A stretch of DNA of 64,000 nt from Opisthorchis felineus (lineage: Eukaryota; Platyhelminthes; Trematoda; Opisthorchiida; Opisthorchiidae). The notes under the pieces were generated by a model. That model was not told the DNA's origin and did not search any database. It saw nothing but the letters and a program-made list of their open reading frames with translations. The position numbers and the translations under genes are program-made. Every line of letters begins with the position of its first letter. Within the stretch, counting starts at the first letter, position 1. The stretch spans positions 1,314,045 to 1,378,044 of the forward strand of contig SJOL01001962.1 of the NCBI GenBank assembly GCA_004794785.1, written 5' to 3'. Below, one piece after another: positions 1-11,900 of the stretch.

Positions 1-2950
1 CTTGATCTAATGGAGGGTGGGATTTATTACGGAATTTGTGGAACTACTTTGCAGTTTTTGCTTGCAATTGTGCGATAGTCAATGAATATCCAGGAGAGTT
101 AAAGAAGACGCGTTCGAGAAGAAGATGGATATTCCGTTTTTAAAAACAACATGCAAATGAGAGTTAAACCTTCCTGTCCAATAGTCTGTAACCGTTTAGT
201 TGGCGTTTTCTAATAAACAACTCTGCAGCGAAGGGCTTTCCTCCTTACACCACCATTATTAATGAAGTGTAGAAAATATGCAATGCGGTTCTTAGTAGCC
301 GTATGGGGAGATACTGTGGAAATCTTCGGCGGGATGAGTACTGCACTTGTGCCGGAAAACAGTTAATCGCAGCAAAACATCAGAGAATGAATTGAGAATA
401 ATGATAAGCTATGATGATTGGATGCAATATGTCGAAGAGAATCCACATGGTTCTGGTTAATTTTAGTTTTTATGCTTCGGTAAAACTCCTCTTTTCTCGC
501 CTACACATCACAGCGATTTGACACGATTGTACTTAATCAAAAGAACCCAGGGGAGGTCAGGATGATTATTTGAAGGCTTGTGAACGCGCCGACCAATGCT
601 TCCGCACCGCAGCTATGACACTCCCTGTGCTGTTTGCACGACACGGCAGGATATAAGTGGGAGAAAGACTAAGTTTGAGGTTTGACGATCTGCTGAAAAA
701 GCCTATTCGATCACCCCTTATATGCTGCAGTAAAGATATACCCCGTGCTGTTTTGATCAAACTCGTACGCATATCATACTCAGGTTGTAGGGGACACCAG
801 CTACGTACAAATATGTTTTGTCGAATACTCATGCACACAATTTCTTTACCATCGCATTTTATCAGTTTGGAGCTTATTGATCCAGAGAAGGTTCTTGGGG
901 TGTTTTATGACAGGGCCGTTCGTTTCTCTGAAGCATGCTTCTGAGAGGCATTGTAGGCATGGTAGGAATATCGGAACTAATGCGGCCGCTCATCAGCCTA
1001 CTGCGCAGTGGAACAATCATGTGGCGAAGCAGTGAAACGAGTGCGCCCGCGCGTCTGAATCACGTCCGACTTCATCATGTGCCGGATCAAGGTAAAAAAA
1101 GTACACATGTATTTCACGCCCACCTGATGGCCAAGGCAACAAGTGTACTTCGTGCTCAAGCGCGCAGACGGCCATCTATGACTAATCGTGACACCGAAAA
1201 CAACAGCTCGAGAACCGGTGTAGGCGTGCAGGGGACACTGGTTGGTTGAGAACAGATCGACCATCAAATATGTTCACAAGTAAATGATATAAATAGAACG
1301 CTGTATTTGCATTAATGCAGTTTTTTCTGGCCGGCTTCTTGTCTGCTGACTGTAACCCGGTAGCATCGGGGAAGGCGAAGAGATACAACGGGAACCTAGC
1401 CATCCGTATCGCTCGTTTGAGGTGTTCGGTCTTCTGGGATCGCTCGTGAGATGCTCTTTTATATTTATACTATATTGAAGTGTAGTATTGTGCGCCACAC
1501 GATGGGGTTGAACGATCGGACTGAATCATGTAACGAACGTTCATCGCTCTACCAGCATGTTTGGTGTTCTTAGAGTGCATATGCGCAGTCCATTTTCACT
1601 AATTCTAGCGGCACTTTCTCTGTAAGCGATTCGCACCTTGTCGCACACTATGTCTTAATTTTTGTGTCATTTGGTACGCTTTTTCACCAGGTTGTTTTTG
1701 TCGGGACAGGCGTTGATGAACAATTGGCCGGCTACTCACGGCACCGGATTACATTTCAGTGAGTTCACACCGCAACGCCGGTTAGCTACCGGAAAGCAGA
1801 GCCTTAAGATGAAGATTGGTTTTCTCGTGTCCTCATCGGTGTTTTACCAGCTGTTCAATGCTGGGGTTAGGTGAACGGGCTGATTCGCCTGAGTTTTGTT
1901 GATACGCAAGCATTTCATTCGCTTAATGTTCTCAATGATGTGTGCTTTTCCTGTGGTAATGCAGTTGCCAAAAGTGTATGTATGTATGTATGTCCAGAGC
2001 GAATGTCATCGTTTCACCGATCATACGGACCTCCCAAGACAAGCACTCGTCGGGAAGACGTTTTTGGTGACATGCGAATTTTTCCATTGCAATCCGCCCT
2101 TGGAAAAATCCCCGGAATTGAGGTGCAGACACTTTCTGGTTCTGCAAGTGGTCGATTTATCCCCAAGAAGGAACGTTTGGATGGAAACTCTCTCTACAAT
2201 TGATCCAGATACATCAGTCCGTGTACGCTAAAGTTTTTTTGATCATGGAAGCTGCTGCTACTTTACTCTGCCCTCCTAACATCAACAGACTCTTCTTTTC
2301 TGCACTTGGCTCGGCCAAAAATATGCTTTTTTCGGGAACATATTTCACATTTCCACTGTGGATTTCGGGAATAGGTTGGAACGATTCATGATAGCACCAT
2401 ATTTATTGTGTTTCGATTGATGTTCATTACTTTTGTTGTTAGAAGACCTTTTTGATGGCAAATTATCCTGCATTGTGGTTCTTGTCTGCTGGTTGCTAGG
2501 TGGCACCCAAAACACTCTTTCGTAGTGATCTGAATGGAAACTTTCCCACCTGAAGCGCTGATGCATCATCACATGTTTTCTGTCTGACCGTCCATCATTT
2601 TAATTCCACCTACATCATTCCTGTCGATGCCTAAACCTAACGTGATTCGAAATTGACCACTGTTCGGTGTGGAACTACGTGATAGTCTAGTTTAGGTTGG
2701 AATTGCGTCCGAACTGGGAACTAAGACATATCGCTTAGAATGCGTGCGTCAGAATTTTCAGGCGTTTTGTCCTTGCGAAAAAAATAGCATTAGGTGTCTG
2801 ACAAAGTTTCACACCAATACATATCTGTGCTCAGTATTACCAGGAATTGTTTGTGACTTTTGGAGCGCGAGGAGACTTGCGAACTTTGAGATTTCGTCCT
2901 GTGAGTGAAGCCAATCTATGCTGAAAAGCCGAGAAGCACTGTGATCGAAG
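1..2950. other. no gene recognised; short GTAT repeat
   Basis: I see no supported gene, RNA or transposon here. Open frames of up to about 110 codons occur on both strands, but they overlap each other, lack paired splice signals and have no family motif. The only structured sequence is a (GTAT)4 microsatellite at about 1976-1992. It is best treated as intergenic or intronic DNA. Confidence 0.5.
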
Positions 2951-3152
2951 AATGAGCAGCTCTGTGTATCCTGTCCAAATGCGCCTTAATCACTGGCGGT
3001 CAGCTGCTCGTGATCGAACTGCTAAGTATTCAAAGTGCTACCCGGGAGATCACGTGTTCTATACTCCCTGGAGCTTCGTGCGCTGCACGCTGCTGCTGAT
3101 TCCCGATAAGGATGAAACAGCTGTACAGTGCTTCTTGGTTTTTCAACATAGC

Positions 3153-3220
3153 TTGTCTTCTTTTGACGAAATCTCCATTATTTGCGACTTTGCCCACCAC
3201 TTACGAAATTTTCTCAAGGT
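3153..3220 (+). CDS. candidate short internal exon, unknown protein
   Basis: A pyrimidine-rich acceptor (ending TTTTTCAACATAG) and a good donor (CTCAAG then GTGAGC) bracket about 68 bases. Two of the three frames stay open, one ending EISIICDFAHHLRNFLK and the other LPTTYEIFS, so the reading frame cannot be fixed. No neighbouring exon with matching phase was identified. The splice signals are what I see; that this is an exon is inference. It may be a chance pair of sites. Confidence 0.2.
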
Positions 3221-5110
3221 GAGCTAAAGCCGTCCGTCTGGCTTGTGTTTGGTAAGCTACGGGCTTTGTTGATGTTTCCGGAAAACGTATGCACTATGTC
3301 CTTTCGGTATATCAGTTTGCACAACTGGTCCCAAAAGCATGAAATCCTGTCGAACACTGTCCTTTTTAGCACCAGCAAACGTCCTTTTTGGTTACCTGTG
3401 TTGTCTCTAGGGCGTTAGTCCTCCACGGGAAACCTCATTTGCAGATACTTGGTACGCTCCAAAGATCCTACCCACCCAAGTGACCAAACTAACTGCGTGT
3501 TCAAAAGCTGTTGTGGGAATCGCAATGCTACCTACCCAGAGAGACGAGCAGGCAACTGAGAGTGAGCTTTGTCTAAAGAACCCCTCGCAACCCCAAAAAC
3601 TAAAAAAAGCTCAGTAATTGCTCTGCACGTTCTGATGAAAAACAATATTTTGTTTGATCAGGTTCAGCCATTTCACAGAGGTCTGACAAGCTATGCAGAA
3701 CGGTGGTGTGCAGACGCCTTGGAAATTCACGCACAATCTGCCTACGTCAATCGAAACGACGGTCAGTCCATCCCCGCTCTAGTCAGAGCTCATAAACACT
3801 GACCAGTAGCGCGGCTCTCTAACCTCAGCCTCAACTCACACACACACGTGACTATAACATCTTGACCAACTAAACAGCCTCCTGACGGTTGACCATACAA
3901 CGATGAATACCTGTCAACCTTTGTTTCTTTTGGTTTTTATGATTTCGATTATTTAGTTCCCAACGAAGATCACCCATGGCGATTGAAACGTTAAGTTATA
4001 CTGCGAATATCACTGGAATCCCCATTTAGCCGTTCGTCAATAGTGTTTGCGTCAACAGTTCATTTTCTTGTTGCATTCACTCTTTCCGCACTCTTTTGGC
4101 TCAAGTGTTTGCAAGCAGACAGTTGTATTTCACCGGTGTGAAGGTCTAGGACTGTCACTGGATAAGTGAAACGTCCTGATACGACTCTGAGTATGAAGTA
4201 GGGAGTTTCCAGCCATCTAGCTCACTTAAGCAACGACCAGTCAGTTCATCGATTGTTTAGTTTATAGAAATCCAATTAGTCGGACTGCTAGTTCATCGAA
4301 TTTAAGCTCGTTGGACCACCAAATTATCAACCTGGTTGTGTCGAGGTCTTAGCGCACTGTTCTTTGTTCACCGATCTTGATAAACCTTCGGCACGTGAGT
4401 TTCCCCTTCCCAATTAGGATTTTCTACTGAACCATAAGGACCGCAGCTGTAGTCGAATTACTGTCGTGCCACATCAGCCACACAGTAGAAATGCGTGAAC
4501 ATGAGTAAAGTTTGTGCTGGATTTGAATAGAATCCAAAGGTGAATGGTGACGGCGTGCGGTTTTTCACTTGCTTGCTGCAGTTGTCGAACGGAGGTGACA
4601 AACTCTTCCGGTTATCCATCAGCAGCGGCCTTACGGTGTGTTCTCGAATAGTGGTGAAGCTCTGTCAAGCGTGGAAGACTGATAGACAGCCACCTAGACA
4701 GCCAGTGCACACAACCGATATTCTGCTTTCCCTATTTAGCAAACGCCATCCATTAACGTAGCCTTTCTCCGGCTAATTATTGGGTCCTGCTTTGGTTGGT
4801 AAGATCGTGTACGGGCTCTGGTTCCGACTGCCCTAGCCTTCGTTGCCGGACACTGTGTAACATGACTATCCGACACTTACAGTGAATGGCTGTTCTGTCC
4901 CGACCAGTTCTTGTGTAATCAGTCAGCTATTTGTCCTTATGGCTTTTTTCCACCCAATTTACTCAGTATGAACTCTCGTTGACCACTGTCTGTTGCTGAT
5001 TCATGGGTTTGACACGTTCTCAACTAGAGTTGCATGCAGTTTTCCGTGTCCCCTATACGTAGACAACGTATTGACGTGCGCGTCACTACCACCTCTTGAA
5101 AGTTTACCTT
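3221..5110. other. no gene recognised
   Basis: Nothing supportable was found beyond a short CA run near 3837-3848. Open frames are short and without recognisable motifs. Confidence 0.5.
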
Positions 5111-5298
5111 GTATATCTGCTCAGTCTTAAAGGTCTGTAGTGAATTGCCACCTCTCTTCCATTCACTGGCAAATGGATGTGAACATACTGCTCTGTTTTG
5201 TCACTGCAGCAGTATGTTAGTTTTATGCGTATTACAGGTCGCGCTTTAGGCCGGGACAAGGCAAACCAGGGTTGCTCTGACCGTGAAGACGTGGACAT
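5111..5298 (-). CDS. candidate first coding exon, unknown protein
   Basis: On the minus strand an ATG (5298) opens about 63 codons of well-mixed sequence, beginning MSTSSRSEQPWFALSRPKA, and runs to a donor-like site (ATACAAG then GTAAAC). The peptide alternates basic and aromatic residues and resembles no family I know. No downstream exon was paired. It could be a chance open frame, since its length is not exceptional for this base composition. Confidence 0.25.
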
Positions 5299-6689
5299 TG
5301 TTCATGATGGTGTTCGCAGCAACTGATGCCGAGGACGCTTGATGGAGAGTGTTTTGTGTCTCATGGCATGCTGCGGCTTTCAGTCTCGTTCGCCCGTTTT
5401 TTTATGAACGTTGCAATTCTTCAGTGCGCAGTTTAGTGAGACGGAACAACATGAGTGTCAGATGTGTCAAAGTCTTGTTCGACGGGAACCAGATGACTCG
5501 ATTCTTGTTTTCGTTACGGATAGATACAGTTTGGTCATTTATTTGGATAGTTGGCCAACCTGAAAGTCGTAACTGCTTTGACCTGATTTTGGTTTGTCCT
5601 ACACAAATGACGGATCTCAGCTTTCCTGGTCGGGTTTTATGGGCAGTCTCTGCACGTATTCCCGAGGGCTGGGTTGGTTCCTCGTTCTTTCTGTTTACCT
5701 ACACAAATTTTCGGTGTTCATCGGATACCCGTTAAAATTAAAAATGTCTATTGTGTTTGATTGGTTCGCCAACCCGACAGAAAATGCGGTTGACGCATCA
5801 TCTGAATTATAGGTAAACCTTTCCTTTCTTCAAGAAAGCACCAACCTGAGTTTCATGGTAGTCCGTTCGGAATTTGTGCTGTCCTTAGAGCTCGGAGCTC
5901 TTTGTACCAGATGATGGGAGATTATGCATTTGTAACTCCCTTAAACGCATTTATCAACGAACCATAAGTGTTACGGTGACGAGTTAATGGTTGGATTGGT
6001 GTTTAACGCAGTTCATCAGTTTTTTTTATATCTACAACTAGATGTGCGGAGGGTTTTGTATGGAGTGTTGGTTGATTCGGCAATTCGTTCATTTGTGACC
6101 TAACACCCTTCCTAATTTGAAACTCTCAGCATCGCTTTATGTCACTTGGTTCCGGTTATGCGTGGCATGAGTGAGCTGAGGAGATGATCTTATGGGAATG
6201 TCAGTTTAGTGTATCGAGGCCGGTTAACGTCGTGGCAGTTGTTGTGCTGGAGCTCTAGCTCTGAAGGCTGTACTTTCTGTGTGTCTACAGGTTGCACTCA
6301 GTCCGTTCAATTACTCCTTATTGAGCGGTCTCATTTGTTTACCAATTGAACTGATTTCTTCAACGGTACCACACCGTTCTCTTAGGAAAACTGATGAGAT
6401 TAGCTTCTAATTATTAGTGACAGATCACGAGAATCAACCTGTTCAGTTGGGCAAGGTGATAAAAATATGCTTATGTTGTAGAAGAAGCTTACAAGTATGC
6501 AACTGCATGTGCATGTGTATTTGGCTTATAAGAGGTAGTAACTGACTGTCCTAGATTTCTAGAAGTATCGATTGCTCTATGTGGTTACACATCTGAGCAT
6601 ACATAGGGAGCTCCAACACGGTCTTACGCGTCCACGTGGCCACTTCATGACGCCTCCGTGTTTCTTACCTCTGTCTGGTTACGGTCATT

Positions 6690-6725
6690 ATGGCAGAAAC
6701 CGATGCTTTGTTGATCGAGCTTTCG
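6690..6725 (+). CDS. candidate start exon (MAETDALLIELS)
   Basis: An ATG in good context is followed by 12 codons (MAETDALLIELS) and then a strong donor (CTTTCG then GTAAGAG). This is the usual look of a short first coding exon. The downstream exon was not located. The opposite strand of the same stretch also offers an ATG and a GTAAGA donor (near 6665-6685), so the strand is not secure. Confidence 0.22.
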
Positions 6726-7006
6726 GTAAGAGACTACCACAGTAGAACTGTAGAAGAAAGTATGTGTACACGGTTTTTTTCAACTCCTCACAAACGAATT
6801 TGCGGTCTTGATGGGGAATGGTTAGAAAATAAACAATGGATTACAAGCAGTTGCCTCAAGACCATACATTACCACGCAGTCGGTAGGGAAGTTTTGGGTG
6901 AATCTAGTCTTTCTTACCGCTTCTCCTTCTGTTCTGCATCTCTTGTCGATTTCTTAGTGCTACTAATTTTCACAGTTCATCACGTTGGACAGATGTAATT
7001 AAGTTG

Positions 7007-8384
7007 TTATGATGTACCTGGAGACGGGGGTATTTTGACCGCATGGACTACTGCGAAGTTGTCTGGGGAGCCTCCGTTGTCTCCGTTAAGAGCACAATTT
7101 TCAGACTTCCCGTCACCTGTGCAATTGATCAGTTGTACGGTAGTCACGCCCATACTTGGTATTTCCATACCGTCGACTGCTTGTGCTTTCCGGCCTCCTT
7201 TGCTTGCCGTCGTACTATTATGTCTCCCCCGAGTCGATCCTCTCCTCAAGCAGGCCGTCAGGCGTCCGTATTGCCTTCGCATTGCCAGCTGAATGGGCTC
7301 GTTTAGGCATCCATAAATGAACGGATTTACGCAGGTCGAACCCATGGCAATCATCTTACACAATAGGTCGATAAGTTTAGTGTGCCTCGCCGGTATGATA
7401 ATCCCACGAGCCATGCCTGACAATTGTTCATCCTCATCACTTCGAGGTTTCGCACCATGAGTCAGTGTTTGTTGTAGTGCCTGGTCTGACATTAAGAGCA
7501 AGGCCTGACAAAGTTCGCCACTGATTGATAATGGATCTCCTGCTCTTGTCTCCTGTATGTGGCTCCTTAACATTGATTCGATTTCTAAGAGTAGCGAGTA
7601 CAGACACCACGGCGTCCAACACAATGCAAAACATACAACCGTCAAGACCAACAGGCCGGTGGTGCGTCGTTTTCGTCGCTCGGTTTCTTTACGGAACCCC
7701 AGATGTGTAGACTGTTTCGCCAATCGGCAGTAAATCGCCAGATAGAATCCTCCGGAGGCAGACAGTGGGAGAGCGAAACACGCGATAAAAACAAACACGG
7801 AATAGGCTAGGCGTAGACGTGCACTTGGCCACTTTTCTACACAATAGGCGAATCCACTGTGTATATCGATATCCACGTGTAAAGCCACTGGAATGGAAAT
7901 TAAACCACCAAATAATATCACACAGCCAATCAGGCTCATAGCAACATGGTTGGAAATTTGTATTTTCATTGGATGAACAATCATACGATAGCGATCAAAC
8001 GCGATCAATAAGATAGTGAGGCAGGAAATGCTGAGTGGCAAACCGAAGCCAGCAAAAAGGACTCGGCATAGGCCGCTGCTGGCCAACTGGTGTTCGTTGA
8101 TCTCGTAGAACATTTGCACAGGCATACTAACCGAGCACAAAAATATGTCCGATACAGACAAACAGAAGACGAACAAATTAGTGATGTTGTCCTTTAGGGT
8201 TTGTCTGTGGTACTTCAGCAGAGCACACATGAGACCCATATTGAATATGACGCCGATAATTGAGAACAACGTGCAGTGGCTTATCATGAGGTCTCGCACA
8301 ATTGGGATGCGATGTGACGAATAGCTGGTCTGGCTGTATTCAATTTGTGTTGGTTGTGAGCCGTTCAGCAAGTATTGGATGCAT
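7007..8384 (-). CDS. rhodopsin-family (class A) orphan GPCR, main exon
   Basis: This encodes a seven-helix G-protein-coupled receptor of the plasma membrane. Residues are numbered from the open frame beginning at 8395, where the codon is TTG. TM1 has N52. TM2 has LSVSD (79-83). C110 starts TM3, which ends in FDRYR (133-137). C185 in loop 2 can bridge to C110. TM5 has P210, TM6 has CWTP (259-262), and TM7 has NPFIY (357-361), followed by a helix-8 region with C382. An N-glycosylation site (NGS, 11-13) lies before TM1. The first ATG (8287) sits almost inside TM1. A good acceptor (TTTATTGCTCTTTAG) ends at 8385, so an upstream exon probably supplies the start. The loop before TM7 is about 65 residues long, and TM4 lacks the near-universal tryptophan. 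Peptide or amine ligand class cannot be told from the sequence. Confidence 0.94.
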
Positions 8385-8400
8385 CTAAAGAGCAATAAAG
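8385..8400 (-). promoter_or_regulatory. splice acceptor before the GPCR exon
   Basis: Read on the minus strand, TTTCTTTATTGCTCTTTAG is a polypyrimidine tract ending in AG exactly where the receptor frame would otherwise start with non-ATG codons. The exon begins with one base that completes a codon, so the upstream exon must end two bases into a codon. The exon-like segment just upstream (8497-8642) ends one base into a codon and therefore does not fit. Confidence 0.5.
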
Positions 8401-8496
8401 AAAGTCAATTTTAGTAGTCAGTATTCATGAAGTTTTTAGTCCTTTAATATTCATAATGATAAGTCTTTACATTCGCTTAGTGAAAGAGCAACGCAC

Positions 8497-8642
8497 CTTT
8501 GTAAGAGTTGCAGTGTAAAATGACCTTGTTTAAGGAGCTTGCAAGTATCATGATTACTGCTCGTCCACCGTGATCTGTCCACCTTTTCAATCGTCTTGCT
8601 GCGCGCAAGTCGTCGTTGTCACCAAGATCTTCCCCTAAGCAG
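8497..8642 (-). CDS. candidate internal exon, unknown protein
   Basis: The acceptor (TGCAATCTTCTTTCAG) and donor (TACAAAG then GTGCGT) are both good. Between them about 48 codons remain open, with charged, helix-like sequence including DDLRAARRLKRWTDHGGRA. It lies directly upstream of the GPCR exon on the same strand, but the phases do not match. It is either part of another transcript or joined through an exon I cannot see. No domain is recognised. Confidence 0.35.
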
Positions 8643-9238
8643 CTGAAAGAAGATTGCACGTCAGCGAAGCAGAAAGGATGTACCAACGTTTACTCTTCCG
8701 TGTTACATTTCCAAAGGTCATCCCCAGGAGATAATGGATTTTCAGTAGATTATCCCAGAAGGCAAACATTCTAACACGCACTGCTGCCGCAGTTGGGGCT
8801 TACTGGAACACAAGACCTTTTTCCTTTCAGTCGCATCCTGTACAACCTCCTTAGAACCCTATCGTGTCCTCCTATCAGTGTCACGCTAGACTGAGCGAAA
8901 TAATTATATGGTCAACCGTTTTTTGCCTGTAGGTTCATTATCACTGCATTCTTCCCCATCATGTATAGTTATTGCGTAAAAAATTCACTAGATTACAAGT
9001 CACCGTATGGTTTCAGTTCACACGGTATGTCCACAAACAAAATAATTCCCCTCAGAAACTGAACAGGCAATGCTGGAGTGAGCAGCGTCTCTGAGGCTGG
9101 TTTGTGCGTAACAGCTAAAATGATGGTCGCTGTTTTAGATCCCGGTCCTAAAGGCTTGAAAGGGTCCTGGATAACCTCACACTTGTAGTACCAGGATTTA
9201 GTGAATACAGTATTAATGCCGCTGTCACGTGCGCTTCG

Positions 9239-9527
9239 GCTTCTTCACTCGGGTAAACTGCGCAGCGATGCGTTCTCGATGGTCCACATAAGTGACATTG
9301 ATCACAAACGTTTGGTATATGTGATCTTTATGAACAATCCTATATGTTAAACAGATCGCGAATGGACTGCAAACCGATTTGATAAAGAGGGAAACGGCGG
9401 CCTTTGGTAACCACGCATAAATGTCCAATCGTATCATGTTTCCTGCCTCAAATATTTTTTTGAGATTTGGGATTGCACGGTCCATACTTGGGTAGCTCAT
9501 GGATCCGTCAAGATATACTGTGGACTT
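9239..9527 (-). CDS. candidate exon with a galectin-like pattern
   Basis: About 96 codons stay open on the minus strand between an AG (GTCCACAG) and a possible donor (ACCCGA then GTGAAG). The order of the segments GNMIRLDIYAWLPK, SLFIKS, FVINVTYVDHRERIAAQF recalls a galectin carbohydrate-recognition domain (G..I.I.G, then a beta-strand, then V.N and an ER-containing turn before F). The HFNPR and WxxE signature residues of galectins are not present. The family link is therefore a weak inference and the exon itself is only moderately supported. Confidence 0.28.
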
Positions 9528-10337
9528 TCTTACCACAAACTAACCTATTTTGATGGGATTTGTCCGATTCGAGGGACGTTTTTTCAGGGTTTTTATATCT
9601 TCTAGCTACTCATGCCAAACCAGTAGCGTTGGGAGGTTCTAGTCGCTCTTTGCATGCATGGTGGAAAGCTCAAGATTCTCATGAGCACGGCAATCAAGGG
9701 TGATAATGTAAATGACTTTTGAATATAGAACAAAATCTACAAGATAAATTGTGATATAATTTCTCAGTTCGTTCCTCTTAAGCAACTGAGTTTGGCTCAT
9801 CTGTTCCAGTGCATGTACTCAAGTGTCCGGTTCATACCGCGGGCAATCGGATCAAATCTTAAGCCGTACAGGTTCAGCCCACTGTATGGATATCTATGTA
9901 GATTTTTTTGAGCGCAGATTTCCGTCGCACATTAACAATAACTTTACTTCCCAGTGTTCCCCTATCTTGGTGCTGACTTAAACCATAGTTCCGGAACAGA
10001 AACGATGAACACGCTGTAAATTGACATCCTAATTTCTTAGGTCTTTCAGATTGATGAGGATGTTTCGAGGTTCAGGATTTGGACCATGTGTTTATTTTCA
10101 TTTTGAATGAAACGAGAGGATATTATGTCAGTACCTGTCATCGTTGTTGACGGAGAGTCGTCCTTTACGGTGTGATACTTTATTTCAGAACTAGATTGTA
10201 AAGGACGCATAAGAGGGATTTTCACATGGGCTGAACCGGAGGAACTAGACCGTAGACTTGACACGAATCGTGCAGCTTTCAACCATGCAGCCTCTCTCTA
10301 ACAAACAAAATCCTTCAGCCGGCATCTAACACTGATT

Positions 10338-10490
10338 TAGCCTGTTGGTAGGAAGAAGTCTTACCGATTAGTTACCCTTCTGTCTTAAAACTCGACCATC
10401 CTTGTAATCTAACTACTTGGCCTGACGAAGCGTTTGTACCAAAAAAACGAAACATCGTCCAGCAATAAATCTACCGAATGTTTACCAAAG
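10338..10490 (+). repeat. Penelope-like element end (pseudo-LTR fragment), copy 1
   Basis: This block shares its order of words with those at 22778 and 50178: CTGTTGGTA(A/G)GAAGA, TTACC.GATTAGTT, CTTCTG.CTTAAAAC, then TTGGCCTGACGAAGC and CGAAACATCGTCCA. The pairing of CTGANGA with a later GAAAC is typical of Penelope-like pseudo-LTRs, which are known to carry hammerhead-ribozyme-type cores. This copy is decayed and no protein remains next to it. Confidence 0.55.
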
Positions 10491-10571
10491 TTTCCTTAAG
10501 GTGGGGACAGTCTAATTCGGTCGCACTGTCGTACACACGCACATCTGAATAAATTAGACGATTTTTTTCAG

Positions 10572-10796
10572 ATCAGTTCATGCTGGTCAGATTTTTCGTT
10601 CGAATTTCGTTTGAAGCGGAGGCAGCCTCTGCTTGTAACCGATTTACGACTAGTTCATTCTTGTTTGAAGCAATGCACATGCTTCATTCTGTTGGTCTCT
10701 CATCTGTAACGTATTCAACTATGTTTCTAGCTGCCGATTACATAGAGAGTACTGCTACAGCGGGAGGAACAGGACGATGCGCTATAACATGTTGAG
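10572..10796 (+). CDS. candidate 3' exon, unknown protein
   Basis: A strong acceptor (GACGATTTTTTTCAG) is followed by about 73 open codons ending in TGA. The peptide has natural-looking content (SFEAEAASACNRFTTSSFLF). It has no recognised motif. An alternative donor (GAGA then GTACTG) lies inside. A second acceptor-led open frame follows at 11020 on the same strand, but the antisense strand of that one is equally open. Confidence 0.25.
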
Positions 10797-11019
10797 CGTT
10801 GTTCACATTCCGAACGCAGGTGGTTACTCGTACATTTGCAGTATGATCTTAGGTCCGAGTTTCACTGGCCCTTTCCATTGCTTCCTCTCGTTCTACGTCT
10901 TACCAGATCACACCAACCCCATCTTTGTCATGTTGTCCATTGTCTGTATTTTTAGACGGAGGACAAGTGACTAGATAGTTTGTTGGTATAGTGTTTTCAT
11001 CGTTACCTTGCTCTTTTAG

Positions 11020-11420
11020 TGCCTGACATTTTCCGGTGCAGCTTGAACACAGAACGTCCGTCGTGGTTCGTGGTTTATCTGTCTGCTTCTGCTTCCTACC
11101 TAGACGTTCTTTCGCTGCACTGTTTATTGTTGCAGATGATTGTTTTTCCAAATCGTCCGGTCATTTCAAAATTTCGAACAGTCTTGGCTGGTTGGGAGTT
11201 GATCAGAATTAAGGGATATTCGTTTTCCTATTTGAGATGTGAGGAAATTTGTGTATATATTGACATCGTTCCTGATAGCCAGATTTCGCTTCATCCGGTC
11301 TCATTCCTCATTCGGCCTTTTTCTGTTGGCCCAAATACTTCACGAGTGTTACAGATCAGGACTTTGCGGTTGATCTTTCATAGGTATTTGGAAGACAATT
11401 GTTATATGCGAGCGGGGTAA
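11020..11420 (+). CDS. acceptor-led open frame, uncertain strand
   Basis: A good acceptor (CCTTGCTCTTTTAG) precedes 133 open codons to TAA. The second half (for example GWELIRIKGYSFSYLRCEE) looks protein-like. The first half overlaps an open minus-strand frame (10900-11151) that is hydrophilic and has CSSCTGKC, so the coding strand there is unclear. A frame of this length can arise by chance in this window. No family is recognised. Confidence 0.22.
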
Positions 11421-11506
11421 AACTTCACTTTTGATACATAGGCCAAGTGAGTAGGTTGCCAAGTTGTTCTTGTCTTCAGGCCCATGAAGAACCAGCCACC
11501 CAGCTC

Positions 11507-11900
11507 TTAGATTGGTTTTGAATGTCGTTTCAAATTTCTTGCTAGTTTGTGTGAGTGACTGCGTCTCACGGCGGACGCTTCAGAGGGAGAGTTGCAAAAA
11601 TTTCTACTTTCCTTCAGTTTTGCTGAGTTATATAGTTGTGAACTCAACATTGGGACATGAAAGACGACACTAATTGATGGGATGCACACGCTTTGTTTCG
11701 TTTTAACAACATAGTAATTAACTAGAGTAATACGGAGTAAAAAAAGTGCTTTTACTTCGAATTGGGAACTTGGGACTTTTCTTATCCGGAACATGAGCTG
11801 CACCTAATTCGTTTTGATGATCAAGTGAAGAACGATGACTAATGAGTAATAGAAAGCCTGGGTTGTCGGGTTCTGCAATTACGAGTAAACCAACATCCAT
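11507..11900 (-). CDS. two overlapping minus-strand frames, possible broken gene
   Basis: An ATG at 11900 opens 60 codons (MDVGLLVIAEPDNPGF...), ending at TAG. A second frame, shifted by one, covers 11803-11507 with 98 codons of similar character. The switch near 11720-11800 could reflect splicing, a frameshift or chance. No family is recognised and no conserved residues can be named. Confidence 0.2.

Noticed and set aside
7035..7306. Plus-strand open frames opposite the GPCR exon
   Set aside because: They are antisense frames of a well-supported receptor and have no motif of their own.
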